Positions 24,998-33,577 of a DNA stretch of 64,000 bases are shown one piece after another. Below the pieces are notes generated by a model. It was not told where the DNA came from. It saw nothing but the letters and a program-made list of their open reading frames with translations, and made no database searches. A program made the translations under genes and the position numbers. This DNA is from Turneriella sp942492915 (GTDB lineage Bacteria; Spirochaetota; Leptospiria; Turneriellales; Turneriellaceae). The stretch covers positions 3,658,001 to 3,722,000 of the forward strand of contig OW818662.1 in assembly GCA_942492915.1 (NCBI GenBank). The letters run 5' to 3'. Positions within the stretch are counted from its first letter, which is position 1. Every line of letters begins with the position of its first letter.

Positions 24998-25025
24998 GTC
25001 GCCGCGTTACGATGCGCGGCGCGAC
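24998..25025 (-). terminator. Terminator after the ArgA-like GNAT gene
   Basis: Read on the minus strand, a G+C-rich stem (GTCGCgCCGCG pairing with CGCGGCGAC, one bulge) is followed by AATATTTTTAATT. The rest of the 273-bp gap down to the LytR-like gene start is A+T-rich, holds no convincing gene, and probably contains the lytR-rsfS promoter. Confidence 0.6.
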
Positions 25026-25034
25026 CTTATGGGT

Positions 25035-25499
25035 TCAGACGTCGACAGATTTCTGCACGGCAATCTCGTGGCAGTCGTCTTTGCGCAGGCAGAAGTTGCA
25101 GACTTCATAAATTTTTTCAGGAAACTTATCTTTCGTTGTACGCTCGTAGCCGCAGCGCTCAAAGAACTCAGGAGTGTAGGTGAGCGCAAAAAATCGCAAT
25201 GGGCGCACCGATTGTAAATGCATCGCCTTTCTTTCGGCCGCCAGAACAAGATCTTTGCCGATTCCGCGACCCTGCGCAGCGTCTGCAATCACCAGCGCAC
25301 GAATTTCACAGAGTGCCGGTGAGAAAAAAACGAGACTCGATGTGCCGATGATGTGATTTTCATCGGTATAAACGACGGTTTGAGCGGTATTTTCTCTTAT
25401 TTCAGCGATCGAACGGTGCAAAAGTATCTTTTTTTCGACATAAGGCGCAAGTAAGGCCGCAATTTCTTCTGCGTCTTCAATTTGAGCGTCCCGAATCAC
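25035..25499 (-). CDS. ArgA-like N-acetyltransferase (short N-acetylglutamate synthase type)
   Basis: 154 residues. The opening IRDAQIEDAEEIAALLAPYV, the LLHRSIAEIREN helix and the central EIRALVIADAAQGRGIGKDL acetyl-CoA loop follow the GNAT domain of N-acetylglutamate synthases; the FFERCGYERTTKDKFPEKIY end is typical of the stand-alone short form. It may start arginine synthesis by acetylating glutamate, or act on another amino acid. No arg gene is adjacent. Followed by its own terminator. Confidence 0.75.
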   Translation of the reverse strand: MIRDAQIEDAEEIAALLAPYVEKKILLHRSIAEIRENTAQTVVYTDENHIIGTSSLVFFSPALCEIRALVIADAAQGRGIGKDLVLAAERKAMHLQSVRPLRFFALTYTPEFFERCGYERTTKDKFPEKIYEVCNFCLRKDDCHEIAVQKSVDV

Positions 25500-25569
25500 G
25501 TTCAGAGTATATCAAAAACCTGTAGTCGTGCCCAATGTCTGCAATACCCGGCTTGAGACGGGATCAGGT

Positions 25570-26130
25570 CTATTTGCGGTAGAGAATTGCTCCGGCGAAG
25601 TCAGGGGTCTTCTTGAGAAGGCCGAGCGCTTCGTACGCGTCTGCTTTGCCCTCGATTGGACCAACATACAGTTTCACTTTCTTGCCGTTGCGCGCCATAA
25701 ATGCCTTCATGCCATTGCGTTTCAGGCCCAGGCCTGCAAGGGAAGCTTCTTTTTCATCAGGATAAATCTTCGCGAGAATGAGAAAGCTTCCCGTATTGTC
25801 TGTTTCGCGTTTTTCTGTGCCGATTTTCTCTTCAGAGCGAGTGACACGCACGTTATCTGAAATCTTTTCGGTTTCGGGTGCTGCGTTTGCTGCTACGTTT
25901 GCAGTAGCAATACTCTCTGGGACAATCTTCCCTTCAATTTCCCGCGTCATCTTGTTCTTCTGCAGCTGGGTGCCACCGATGAACCCGATCGCGAGCGACG
26001 AGAAAGCAATGGCGAGGTAGAGCGAAAGTTTATTCACGGCAGGTGCGCCCGAGCGCGAGTCAGGCCTTTCGGCGGGTCCCGATTGGTGGCGCGGGCGCCG
26101 ATAATAACGACTGAAGTCTATGTCCTGCAT
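25570..26130 (-). CDS. SPOR-domain membrane protein
   Basis: 186 residues from ATG 26130; upstream in-frame codons look non-coding. A polar N-terminus with Arg/Tyr motifs is followed by one membrane segment (about 36-56) and a periplasmic region ending in a SPOR-like domain (SFLILAKIYPDEKEAS, KVKLYVGPIEGKADA, LYRK end). SPOR domains bind denuded septal peptidoglycan, so a division or wall role is likely. Divergent from the large barrel/OmpA gene. Confidence 0.75.
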   Translation of the reverse strand: MQDIDFSRYYRRPRHQSGPAERPDSRSGAPAVNKLSLYLAIAFSSLAIGFIGGTQLQKNKMTREIEGKIVPESIATANVAANAAPETEKISDNVRVTRSEEKIGTEKRETDNTGSFLILAKIYPDEKEASLAGLGLKRNGMKAFMARNGKKVKLYVGPIEGKADAYEALGLLKKTPDFAGAILYRK

Positions 26131-26258
26131 GATACATTTTCGAGTGTTTCGGGCCATTTTTATAGCAGAAAATGTTCCCATAAGGCGTGCCGCTGGCTTC
26201 GATGAGGTGGGTGACTTTAGGCTTTTCCGCGTGAGTTTCTTCTTTATAGAGCACTTAC

Positions 26259-28967
26259 TTGAGACATCCGGCGCGCGCACTCTTTCTCTGTCTTGGTCTT
26301 GCCCTGTTTGCCCCTGCAATGGCCGACCTGACGCGCGAATACGCGCACCTGCCGCAGCGGCCGTTTAACGCCGCCCTCGGTGGTCAGTCAGCGCACACGA
26401 TGCCCATGCAGGCGGCTGCGCTCATTAATCCTGCCTTGCTGGGTTATGGCGACCAGAACACATTTTTCACCGGTGGTGTGTTCTCGCCGAACCTTTACGG
26501 ATTTTATGCCGACGGTGCGCTGTTCAGCCCGTATGGCGGATTGACACTTTCTGCAGAATATTTTAAAGCACAGGATCAAACCGCTGCCCTGTCGTTTTCT
26601 TATGGCAGCTTTCTGTCGCGCCGTGTCGCGACGGGGCTCAGCCTCACCCCGCGCTATACCACGGGTAACGGGGGCCATGCCTTTGCCCTTGGTGTCGACC
26701 CGGCGCTGCTTTTCGACAGCAAATGGCACGCAAATTTCGCCGGCAGCGACGGCTTTGGGTTTTACTCGCCCACGGTGTTTGTGCGTACCCTGAACCTTGC
26801 GATCCCGATCGGCGATACCGATCTGCTCGCCAAACCTTCTGCGCATATTGGCGTCATGACCGGGCTTTACCAAAGTTCTGATCTCAACTTTGCTGCCGTG
26901 ATTTCAACGTACGGCACAGACAACTTTGACAGGTTACCTTACCAGATGGGTCTGCAGGCTCAATACCGTCGGGTGTTGCTTTCGGCAGGGTACGGCGGCA
27001 GCCATTTTTCACCGGTAGGCAACGGTTTCAGCGTGGGAGTCGGGGTGGTGGTACCTGCTGAGTTTGGTGATACCTTCTTATTTTACAGTCTGCAATTCGC
27101 AAATTCGACCCGGTCAGACCTGCACGCGGTTACCGCCGGGGTGCGGCTTGGTGGCATAGACCGTGAGGCACCCGAAATTACTTTTGCGAGCGAAGGCACG
27201 CACTTTTCTCCCAACAACGACGGCACGCGCGATCTGATGGCCTTCACCGCAACGGCCCGCGATAAGAGCCCGATCGTGTATTACGAATTTCGCATCACGG
27301 ACACCAAAGGTAATCAGGTTTATCGGCAGCGGGCCGATGAGCGCATCAGGGAAAAAGACTTTCGCTGGGGCCAGTTCGTCCGTAGTTTTGTTGCCCCGCG
27401 GGCGCGTGCCGACATACCGGAGCACTTCACCTGGAACGGCCGGGCACTCGTCGAAAAGTCGAAGACGGTCAAGGACAATGTTTTCTCAGAAGACGCCCCC
27501 GATAAAGCCCTTCCCGACGGCGTCTACGTCTGGCAGTTCAGCGTCATGGACGAAAAAAACAATGAAAGCGAGGTACTTAGGGGAGAAGTCTTTATCGATA
27601 CGCGCCCGCCCGCGGCAGCGGTCGAACTGGGTGACGATCTGATATCCCCCAATGGTGACGGGCGACGCGACATTTTGACGATTACGCAAGACACTACTGC
27701 AGAAGACGTTTATGAGGGGTATGTTCAAAATGCGCAGGGCGAGCGCGTGCGAACCTACAGGTGGAAAGACAACGCGCCGACCAGGCTCGATTTCGACGGC
27801 CGGCGGGACAACGGCGAACTTGCTGAAGAAGGTGTCTATCGTTACCACCTAATCGGCACCGATGCAGCGGGCAACCGCGCTGAAGCATCGAGCGGCAATT
27901 TTTACATATCGCGCAGGGTCGATTCGGTCTTTCTGCGCAGCTCGGTTTTGGGTATCAACCCGAATAAGCCGGCACTTGCGGAAGTGCAATTCACTCCCTC
28001 AATAGAATTCAGCGAGGGTTTTACCCAGGGTGAAATTCGCGTGAGCAAGAATTGCTCCGCCAAAAATGAAGATATTATCTGGCGCATCGTGGTTCCCGAA
28101 CTCAAACCGATGGCCAAGAAAGCGGGAAAAAAGGCGGCGTCGCCTGCGTTCGTCTGGAAAGGGCAATCTGCGGCGCAGACCAGGGCGCCCGACGGTATTT
28201 ACTGCGTGGTCTTCACTGCAAGTTACAGCAACGGAAACAACCCCGAGTCGCCACCCATCAGAATCGCGGTTGATTCGACTGCACCCGAGCTCGATGTCAA
28301 CGCAGATCTGAGTTCGCGGCAATTTGCGCCAGACGGCGATGGCGACAACGAAGAGCAGGCGTTTCGGCTGAGCGTGAACGACCAGTCAGAAATTGTTTCG
28401 TATTCACTGCAGGTGAGTGAAGTTTTGCCCAACGAAAAGGGAGTGCGACTGATTCCCGTACGTAACTTTCGCGGCAAAGGCGCGCTGCCGCAGACAATCT
28501 ATTGGGACGGGAAGACCGAAACAGGCGCGCTCGTCGAATCTCTCGTGCAGTACGAATACACTCTCGAAGCACAGGATGCCTACGGCAACACTGCAATGAC
28601 TACCGCGCGGCGGTTTGAAACCGGAGTGCTTGCTGTGCCTGCTGGTAACGGCTATCTGATTCGATTGGTGAATGCCGACCTCGAAGAGCCCGGCACCGAC
28701 AGGCTGTCTACGGTCGTCAAAGTTCTCGAAAAATACCCAAAATACAAGATCAAAGTTGAGGCGCACACGGGCACGCAGGGCGGCATCGAACGCAATCTGC
28801 GGCTCAGCGAAAGCGCGGCGCGCAAAGCCTATGACTACCTGCTAAACAGCGGTCTTGCGGCCGAACGCCTGACCTACCAGGGGTTCGGTGAGTCGGCACC
28901 GTATTTTGACTCGCGCAGCGTCAATGCAGCCAAGAACCGGCGGTTGGATTTTATCCTTAGCCGCTGA
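26259..28967 (+). CDS. Large envelope protein: N-terminal barrel, FlgD-like Ig repeats, C-terminal OmpA domain
   Basis: 902 residues from TTG 26259, the only start before an in-frame stop. Signal peptide with cleavage at AMA. Residues about 25-300 resemble a PorV/FadL-like outer-membrane barrel opening (ALGGQSAHTMPMQAAALINPA). Three Ig-like modules follow, each starting with a FSPNNDGTRD / ISPNGDGRRD / FAPDGDGDNE calcium-loop-like motif as in FlgD-Ig/CHU_C units. The C-terminal ~110 residues are an OmpA peptidoglycan-binding domain (VEAHTGTQGG, LSESAARKAYDYL, YQGFGESAP). It probably links the outer membrane to the wall. Confidence 0.82.
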   Translation: MRHPARALFLCLGLALFAPAMADLTREYAHLPQRPFNAALGGQSAHTMPMQAAALINPALLGYGDQNTFFTGGVFSPNLYGFYADGALFSPYGGLTLSAEYFKAQDQTAALSFSYGSFLSRRVATGLSLTPRYTTGNGGHAFALGVDPALLFDSKWHANFAGSDGFGFYSPTVFVRTLNLAIPIGDTDLLAKPSAHIGVMTGLYQSSDLNFAAVISTYGTDNFDRLPYQMGLQAQYRRVLLSAGYGGSHFSPVGNGFSVGVGVVVPAEFGDTFLFYSLQFANSTRSDLHAVTAGVRLGGIDREAPEITFASEGTHFSPNNDGTRDLMAFTATARDKSPIVYYEFRITDTKGNQVYRQRADERIREKDFRWGQFVRSFVAPRARADIPEHFTWNGRALVEKSKTVKDNVFSEDAPDKALPDGVYVWQFSVMDEKNNESEVLRGEVFIDTRPPAAAVELGDDLISPNGDGRRDILTITQDTTAEDVYEGYVQNAQGERVRTYRWKDNAPTRLDFDGRRDNGELAEEGVYRYHLIGTDAAGNRAEASSGNFYISRRVDSVFLRSSVLGINPNKPALAEVQFTPSIEFSEGFTQGEIRVSKNCSAKNEDIIWRIVVPELKPMAKKAGKKAASPAFVWKGQSAAQTRAPDGIYCVVFTASYSNGNNPESPPIRIAVDSTAPELDVNADLSSRQFAPDGDGDNEEQAFRLSVNDQSEIVSYSLQVSEVLPNEKGVRLIPVRNFRGKGALPQTIYWDGKTETGALVESLVQYEYTLEAQDAYGNTAMTTARRFETGVLAVPAGNGYLIRLVNADLEEPGTDRLSTVVKVLEKYPKYKIKVEAHTGTQGGIERNLRLSESAARKAYDYLLNSGLAAERLTYQGFGESAPYFDSRSVNAAKNRRLDFILSR

Positions 28968-28997
28968 CAGTTGCCTGCTTGAGAAAATCGCTGACCG

Positions 28998-29309
28998 CTA
29001 AACGAACTTGCCGTACTCTGACTGCAGGCGCGACAATTGCATTGCGCCCGAAGTTCGGTGAACTGGTTTTCCGTCCTTAAAGAGTATCAGAGTCGGTATG
29101 CCTGAAATCTGGTAGCGCGAGGCAATATGCGGCTGCGTTTCGGTGTCTACTTTTACGATCTTGATCTTCTCGCCCCATGCGGATTTCAGATCTTGCAAGA
29201 CCGGCGCCATCATGCGGCACGGGCCGCACCAGTCGGCATAGAAGTCGACGAGCACCGGCACAGCCGAGCTCGAAATCATTTCATCAAATTTGTTAGTTGT
29301 TGCCTGCAT
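28998..29309 (-). CDS. trxA: Thioredoxin
   Basis: 103 residues, full thioredoxin fold with the redox motif W-C-G-P-C in FYADWCGPCRMMAP, the cis-proline in GIPTLILFKDG and normal length. It reduces protein disulfides in the cytoplasm. A TATACCC-TTGC-GGGTATA palindrome overlaps its ribosome-binding site and probable promoter. Symbol given by family; the genome may have other thioredoxins. Confidence 0.9.
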   Translation of the reverse strand: MQATTNKFDEMISSSAVPVLVDFYADWCGPCRMMAPVLQDLKSAWGEKIKIVKVDTETQPHIASRYQISGIPTLILFKDGKPVHRTSGAMQLSRLQSEYGKFV

Positions 29310-29311
29310 TG

Positions 29312-29329
29312 TATACCCTTGCGGGTATA
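29312..29329. promoter_or_regulatory. Palindromic operator overlapping the thioredoxin ribosome-binding site
   Basis: TATACCC-TTGC-GGGTATA with perfect 7-bp arms, ending three bases from the thioredoxin ATG. The A/T-flanked CCC/GGG layout resembles CsoR/CstR-family operators, which respond to copper or persulfide; no such regulator gene is in the window. AAGGG of the palindrome would serve as the Shine-Dalgarno. Confidence 0.55.
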
Positions 29330-29375
29330 TTAGCCGAAAATGGACCTGTCGGCGAGAAAAAGTTCAAAATCAGCG

Positions 29376-29954
29376 TTAGTCGTGAATCAACAGCTTCTCG
29401 ACCTGCGTGCGCAGAAAGAAGGTGTAATAGATCACCCGCTGCATCCCTTTCTTCAGATCTTCACGCTCATCGTCGTCGATAATGCCGTCTTCGCTCGCTT
29501 CGGCGTAACGCTTGAGCAGCGCGACAATTTCGGGAGTCAGCTTATTGTTGTAGATCTCCTGGAAGTTTTTGACCGGTCGCACAAAAAAATTCGGCACGGT
29601 GCCGCTGGCATCCCATAACCCGTTACGTTCGTTGATCGTCATGAGAAAATTGACGTTCTTGTTTTCGATAATAATCATGTTATCGTTGCGCATCTCGAGC
29701 TTTTTCCACACGAGAATAATGCCGTTCAAGAAGCGGTCTACTTGCATCAGAATATCGGTGCGCTCTTTGCCGATAATCTTGCCGTCGTTACCCACGGCCT
29801 TCTTGTATTCGCGGTCGATGTTTTGAAAGAGCCCGATGGCCTTCGAGATGCCCTGCGCGAAGCTCACGTTGCCGATGATGTTCTCGACTTCGAGAAGCGC
29901 CCCTTTGCCAGTAAAGGTAAGATTATGCAGAATGTTGAACGATGTTTTTGCCAT
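29376..29954 (-). CDS. Channel-coupled protein with an EF-hand-like loop
   Basis: 192 residues, cytoplasmic-looking, no signal or membrane segment. I do not recognise the family. Residues 152-163 read EASEDGIIDDDE, which places acidic or polar side chains at EF-hand positions 1, 3, 5, 9 and 12 with Gly at 6 and Ile at 8; a weaker NDGKIIGKE occurs near residue 56. Its ATG directly follows the TAA of the ion channel gene, with a GAGGAG ribosome-binding site, so the two are made together. Calcium binding is inference. Confidence 0.65.
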   Translation of the reverse strand: MAKTSFNILHNLTFTGKGALLEVENIIGNVSFAQGISKAIGLFQNIDREYKKAVGNDGKIIGKERTDILMQVDRFLNGIILVWKKLEMRNDNMIIIENKNVNFLMTINERNGLWDASGTVPNFFVRPVKNFQEIYNNKLTPEIVALLKRYAEASEDGIIDDDEREDLKKGMQRVIYYTFFLRTQVEKLLIHD

Positions 29955-30851
29955 TTAGGCCTCCTCTTCTTCTTTTGCTCTGAACTTTACCTTCGTCACG
30001 TGCAGCGTTTTGAGTGAGTCATTCAACCTTGCAATTTCAGATTCAATGCGCTTGAGTTCGTATTCCCGCGGGTTTGCGGATGATTCTTTGTTCTTGAGAT
30101 CGGCGAGCTCGTTGCGGGCTTCTTCCATACCGGTCAGAATAACACCAATAAAGAGGTTGAGCAGCACAAAAGTGCCGACCAGAACGAATGAGATAAAAAA
30201 TAGCGGGGCAATGGCATGAGTCGATGGTTGGGTGCACTGGTCTTTGAAGATTTCGTAGCCAAATTTGTCACAGCCATACATTTGTATGTTGAGAAGCTCC
30301 ACCCAACCTTCGAGAGTCACGGTCTGAAACAGAGACAGCAATGAATTATTGAGAGTACCGAAGTGTACCGGGTCATTCTTGCCGAAGAGCAATACCCCGG
30401 CAACTGCGTACAGGTAGAAGAGCAGGCCCATCAGCAATGAAACATACCCCATCGACGGAATACTCTTGAAAATTGCACCAACCAGAACCTGCAGCTTGGG
30501 AAAAGCCCTGAGCAACCGCAAGACCCTGAGCAGGCGAATGAGGCGCAGCACAGTGATGTATTGGTTTTCGAAAGGCAAGAAGCAGGCGGTGACAATAATA
30601 AAATCGAACACGTTCCATGGATCTCTGAAGTAGCGAAGAGGGTGCTTGCCCTCGGCGCCGATCTTTACGAAAACTTCGATAGTGAAGATCGTGATGATCG
30701 CGAGATCGAGCGCGTGCAATAACCGGTGGTATTGTTTCTCGATTTGCGGGTAGGTCTCGACGCCAACGAGCACGCTCGCGAGCACAATGACAATTGTGAT
30801 GGCATTCTGAAACCAGCGCGCGTGCGCAATATTTCTCAGCAACAGGGTCAT
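29955..30851 (-). CDS. Voltage-gated cation channel (NaChBac/CatSper-like, single domain)
   Basis: 298 residues with six membrane helices. S4 carries Arg at every third position (103, 106, 109, 112, 115). The pore has FQTVTLEGWVELL: T-L-E-G-W at 179-183 where NaChBac has TLESW; the EGW resembles calcium-channel repeats. An extended loop between filter and S6 holds Cys194 and Cys206, possibly a disulfide. S6 is about 216-240, followed by a charged coiled coil (243-285) like the tetramerising tail of bacterial sodium channels. Selectivity (Na versus Ca) is not decided by sequence. Confidence 0.9.
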   Translation of the reverse strand: MTLLLRNIAHARWFQNAITIVIVLASVLVGVETYPQIEKQYHRLLHALDLAIITIFTIEVFVKIGAEGKHPLRYFRDPWNVFDFIIVTACFLPFENQYITVLRLIRLLRVLRLLRAFPKLQVLVGAIFKSIPSMGYVSLLMGLLFYLYAVAGVLLFGKNDPVHFGTLNNSLLSLFQTVTLEGWVELLNIQMYGCDKFGYEIFKDQCTQPSTHAIAPLFFISFVLVGTFVLLNLFIGVILTGMEEARNELADLKNKESSANPREYELKRIESEIARLNDSLKTLHVTKVKFRAKEEEEA

Positions 30852-30972
30852 GCTCGGCTCACGGAATATGAAATCACTTTCACGTTGTCATGCACGAAAA
30901 CCGCAAGATGGCATTTCGCTGACCCCGAAGGAATTATACTGGACAAATTGGTCTTCTAATGACGATAGACAT

Positions 30973-31956
30973 ATGCGTATATATGTCTGGCGATTGGCGC
31001 TGTTCGTGCTTGTGGCATCGCCACTGTGGCCGGCGGGTTCTTCAACGTCTGAAAGCAGCTTTCAGCTTTCGCCGGCACCAATTCCGTATCCGTATTTTGA
31101 TCCCGGCACAACGGACGGCAAGATCGATATCAGTTACGTAAACCTCTCGCTCTCTGGCTACACATTCAACGGTTTGAGTGTTTTTGGCAAAGCGCGCAAG
31201 GCATTCACCGACACGCTGGCTCTCGATGGTATGGCGGGCTTGATGTACCTCACCGGCAACATGCCGGGCATCGGGCCGATCTCGCCGTTGCCGGCATATT
31301 CAGCAGCGGGAGCGTTTCTCGGCTATTACACGCCCATACCTGCGAAGACCGGTACCGCGACGGCGCTGACGGTAAGTTTTTCAGGCAACGCTGAGGTGCA
31401 GGTGATTCGTACCCCGTTCTTTAATGCGATCGTCTTTGCGGGCCCCGCACTCAACATTACCTCTTTTACTCTAAAGACTGTCTATAACAAGTACTACGCG
31501 CCCACCGGCACGACGTACACGGGCTTCACCGATACGCTGACCACGACGATCATGCTCGGCGGCCTGCAGGCGGGAATGCAGGTCGATATTCCGCTGGGAA
31601 CAATGATTCGTGTAAGCCCGTTCTTTCTCGTTTCAAGCCTGGGTGGCAGCGGCACAATCACTGACGACCCCGGTACGAAAACTTCAGATGCATATTCCGG
31701 AAGTTACGAAATACCCTCGAGCACGACCGTCTCAACGGGGTTTGATGTCTTCTTGAATGAGATCAGTATCGGTGCGATGGCGCAATCGGGTAAGTCGTCG
31801 CAGACGGGTGGCAACTCAAGTTATTACCAGCTGACTGTTGGTTACAGGTTCACCAGCAAAGAGGCCGCCGCAGAACCCGCAAAGACAGAGACGCCAACCG
31901 AAGGGGCGCGCGAAGAAAAGACACCCGCGCCGGCACCTGGAAAACCAAAGCGGTAG
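30973..31956 (+). CDS. Exported protein, probable outer-membrane beta barrel
   Basis: 327 residues from ATG 30973. Signal peptide MRIYVWRLALFVLVASPLWP with cleavage near AGS. The mature part is Gly/Ser/Thr/Tyr-rich with alternating strand patterns; the barrel-like part ends YYQLTVGYRF and is followed by a Pro/Lys/Glu-rich tail. Not assignable to a named family. It is divergent from the channel gene; a TATACT -10-like element lies at 30935-30940. Confidence 0.65.
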   Translation: MRIYVWRLALFVLVASPLWPAGSSTSESSFQLSPAPIPYPYFDPGTTDGKIDISYVNLSLSGYTFNGLSVFGKARKAFTDTLALDGMAGLMYLTGNMPGIGPISPLPAYSAAGAFLGYYTPIPAKTGTATALTVSFSGNAEVQVIRTPFFNAIVFAGPALNITSFTLKTVYNKYYAPTGTTYTGFTDTLTTTIMLGGLQAGMQVDIPLGTMIRVSPFFLVSSLGGSGTITDDPGTKTSDAYSGSYEIPSSTTVSTGFDVFLNEISIGAMAQSGKSSQTGGNSSYYQLTVGYRFTSKEAAAEPAKTETPTEGAREEKTPAPAPGKPKR

Positions 31957-31987
31957 AGATGCTCTGAGCGCGTCTCTATCCCGTCAT

Positions 31988-33466
31988 CTACCAGTTTCGT
32001 GCAGTGCGCATGAAGTCACCGCCGGCGTCATTTTTGTTTCGGCCACCGAACAGCACAAAAGTGCCGCCATTCTCCGATCGAAAGCTGAGCTCCACAAGCT
32101 CGCCCTGATCGCCGGCCTTGTCGCCCTTGAATTCGGAGATCCAACTGTCACCGTACTTGCGGTCTTCGCGGAGCCATTCGCCGTAACCATAGTTGAACGT
32201 GCCTTTGCCCGCAACATAGATGCTGTCGCCGACTTTGATGTAACGGCCGGTCTTCTGCCAGTTGGTGGTGAGACGCATGGTGAGGCCCTTGCTCTCGGCA
32301 AGAAACTGCAATTGTCTACCCACCGGTAGAATCACCACGCGCTTTTTGGGATGCAGCTGTGCGTGCATGCCGTTGTTTATTCCCTGCGGGCCGTAGTACA
32401 AGATTTGCTTCTTGCGAAGATCCCACGCGAAGACGATGTCTGAACCAGCCATCAGGTAGTTTTCATCTGCACTCAGCATCGGTTTTGGGTAGGGCATATG
32501 CACGTAAGCGAGCAGTTCGGCACGCGCCAGATCTGCACTGAGGCGAATGATCGAACTTTTTGCCATCTGGCCGGGCGCGCCCATGCCGAAGAAGATTTCT
32601 CCGCGGCGATTAAATGCCATGTGGCCGTTGCCGCTCACCGGGTCGTAGCCGTCCCGGCGCAGCATATACTGAATACCTTTGGATGTTTTTTTGTGTTTGA
32701 GCTTTCCTTTGCTGATCGCCCACTGCACGACACGGCTGTTGCAGTGCGAAGTCGCAAGCGTCTTACCATCGGTTGATATCGCCATGCGCGCAGGCGCGGT
32801 ACACCAGACGGTGTCGGGTTCATCTTCTTCGGGCGCTTTGAAGGCTTCGAGCGCGACCAGGCGTATATCGGTCGCAGCGGTGCGCATGTCGTTCATGAAG
32901 ACATATTTTTCTGCCGCGACCTGGCAGCCGTCGATGTTGGCGCGTGCGTGCGTCTCATAGTGAACAAAGAAGGTACTGGCGTCGGGTGACCACAAGAACT
33001 GCGATGGGTCCATTTTGGTGACGCCCTGGCATTGCGGCGAGAAGGCTTCTTGCACGCCCATATCGGTGACTGTGCCGTCGGCACCGAGGTAATACATATG
33101 AGACGGGTCATTTTGTCCCGGTGTTTTGGCCGCCAGAATCTGCGAGGCGCTGGTGTCCACTTTGATAATGTGTACTGCATAACCACCCGCGATTACCGGC
33201 TGTGTCCAGAGAATCTGGCGTGCATTCACATCATAGAGGCTCACGTTGCCGTTCGCGTCGCCAATCGCCATAAAACGCCCGTCGGGAGTCATGTCGGTCG
33301 CCGTGATCGCCGCGGGAAATTCGGTAAGGCCCGCGACTGTCCACGTCGTATCGCCCGCCGGGGCAAACTTGACGCGCACATTGTCGACAAAGGGTAGCGT
33401 CGGTTCTTTGCCGGCCCCCCACAGGGCACCGAATAACAACATGGACCAAAAAATGTGGGCTTTCAT
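31988..33466 (-). CDS. Exported WD40-like beta-propeller protein
   Basis: 492 residues from ATG 33466, with a signal peptide (MKAHIFWSMLLFGALWGAG). Repeats of the MTPDGRFMAIGDANGNVSLYD and ISTDGKTLATSHCNSRVVQW type mark a WD40/quinoprotein-like propeller. Cysteines are few. Predicted periplasmic or surface protein; partner unknown. Converges with the upstream exported protein gene across a 31-bp gap holding a weak TAGAGA/TCTCTA stem. Confidence 0.7.
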   Translation of the reverse strand: MKAHIFWSMLLFGALWGAGKEPTLPFVDNVRVKFAPAGDTTWTVAGLTEFPAAITATDMTPDGRFMAIGDANGNVSLYDVNARQILWTQPVIAGGYAVHIIKVDTSASQILAAKTPGQNDPSHMYYLGADGTVTDMGVQEAFSPQCQGVTKMDPSQFLWSPDASTFFVHYETHARANIDGCQVAAEKYVFMNDMRTAATDIRLVALEAFKAPEEDEPDTVWCTAPARMAISTDGKTLATSHCNSRVVQWAISKGKLKHKKTSKGIQYMLRRDGYDPVSGNGHMAFNRRGEIFFGMGAPGQMAKSSIIRLSADLARAELLAYVHMPYPKPMLSADENYLMAGSDIVFAWDLRKKQILYYGPQGINNGMHAQLHPKKRVVILPVGRQLQFLAESKGLTMRLTTNWQKTGRYIKVGDSIYVAGKGTFNYGYGEWLREDRKYGDSWISEFKGDKAGDQGELVELSFRSENGGTFVLFGGRNKNDAGGDFMRTARNW

Positions 33467-33577
33467 GTACCTATGCGTTCGAGCCATAGAGCGCTGTCAA
33501 ATGTAATCTCCGCATAGGACTGGCACGTACGCGCCATTTAGCTCGACGCGACGTTCACTTTTCAATAACCGCTGCGA

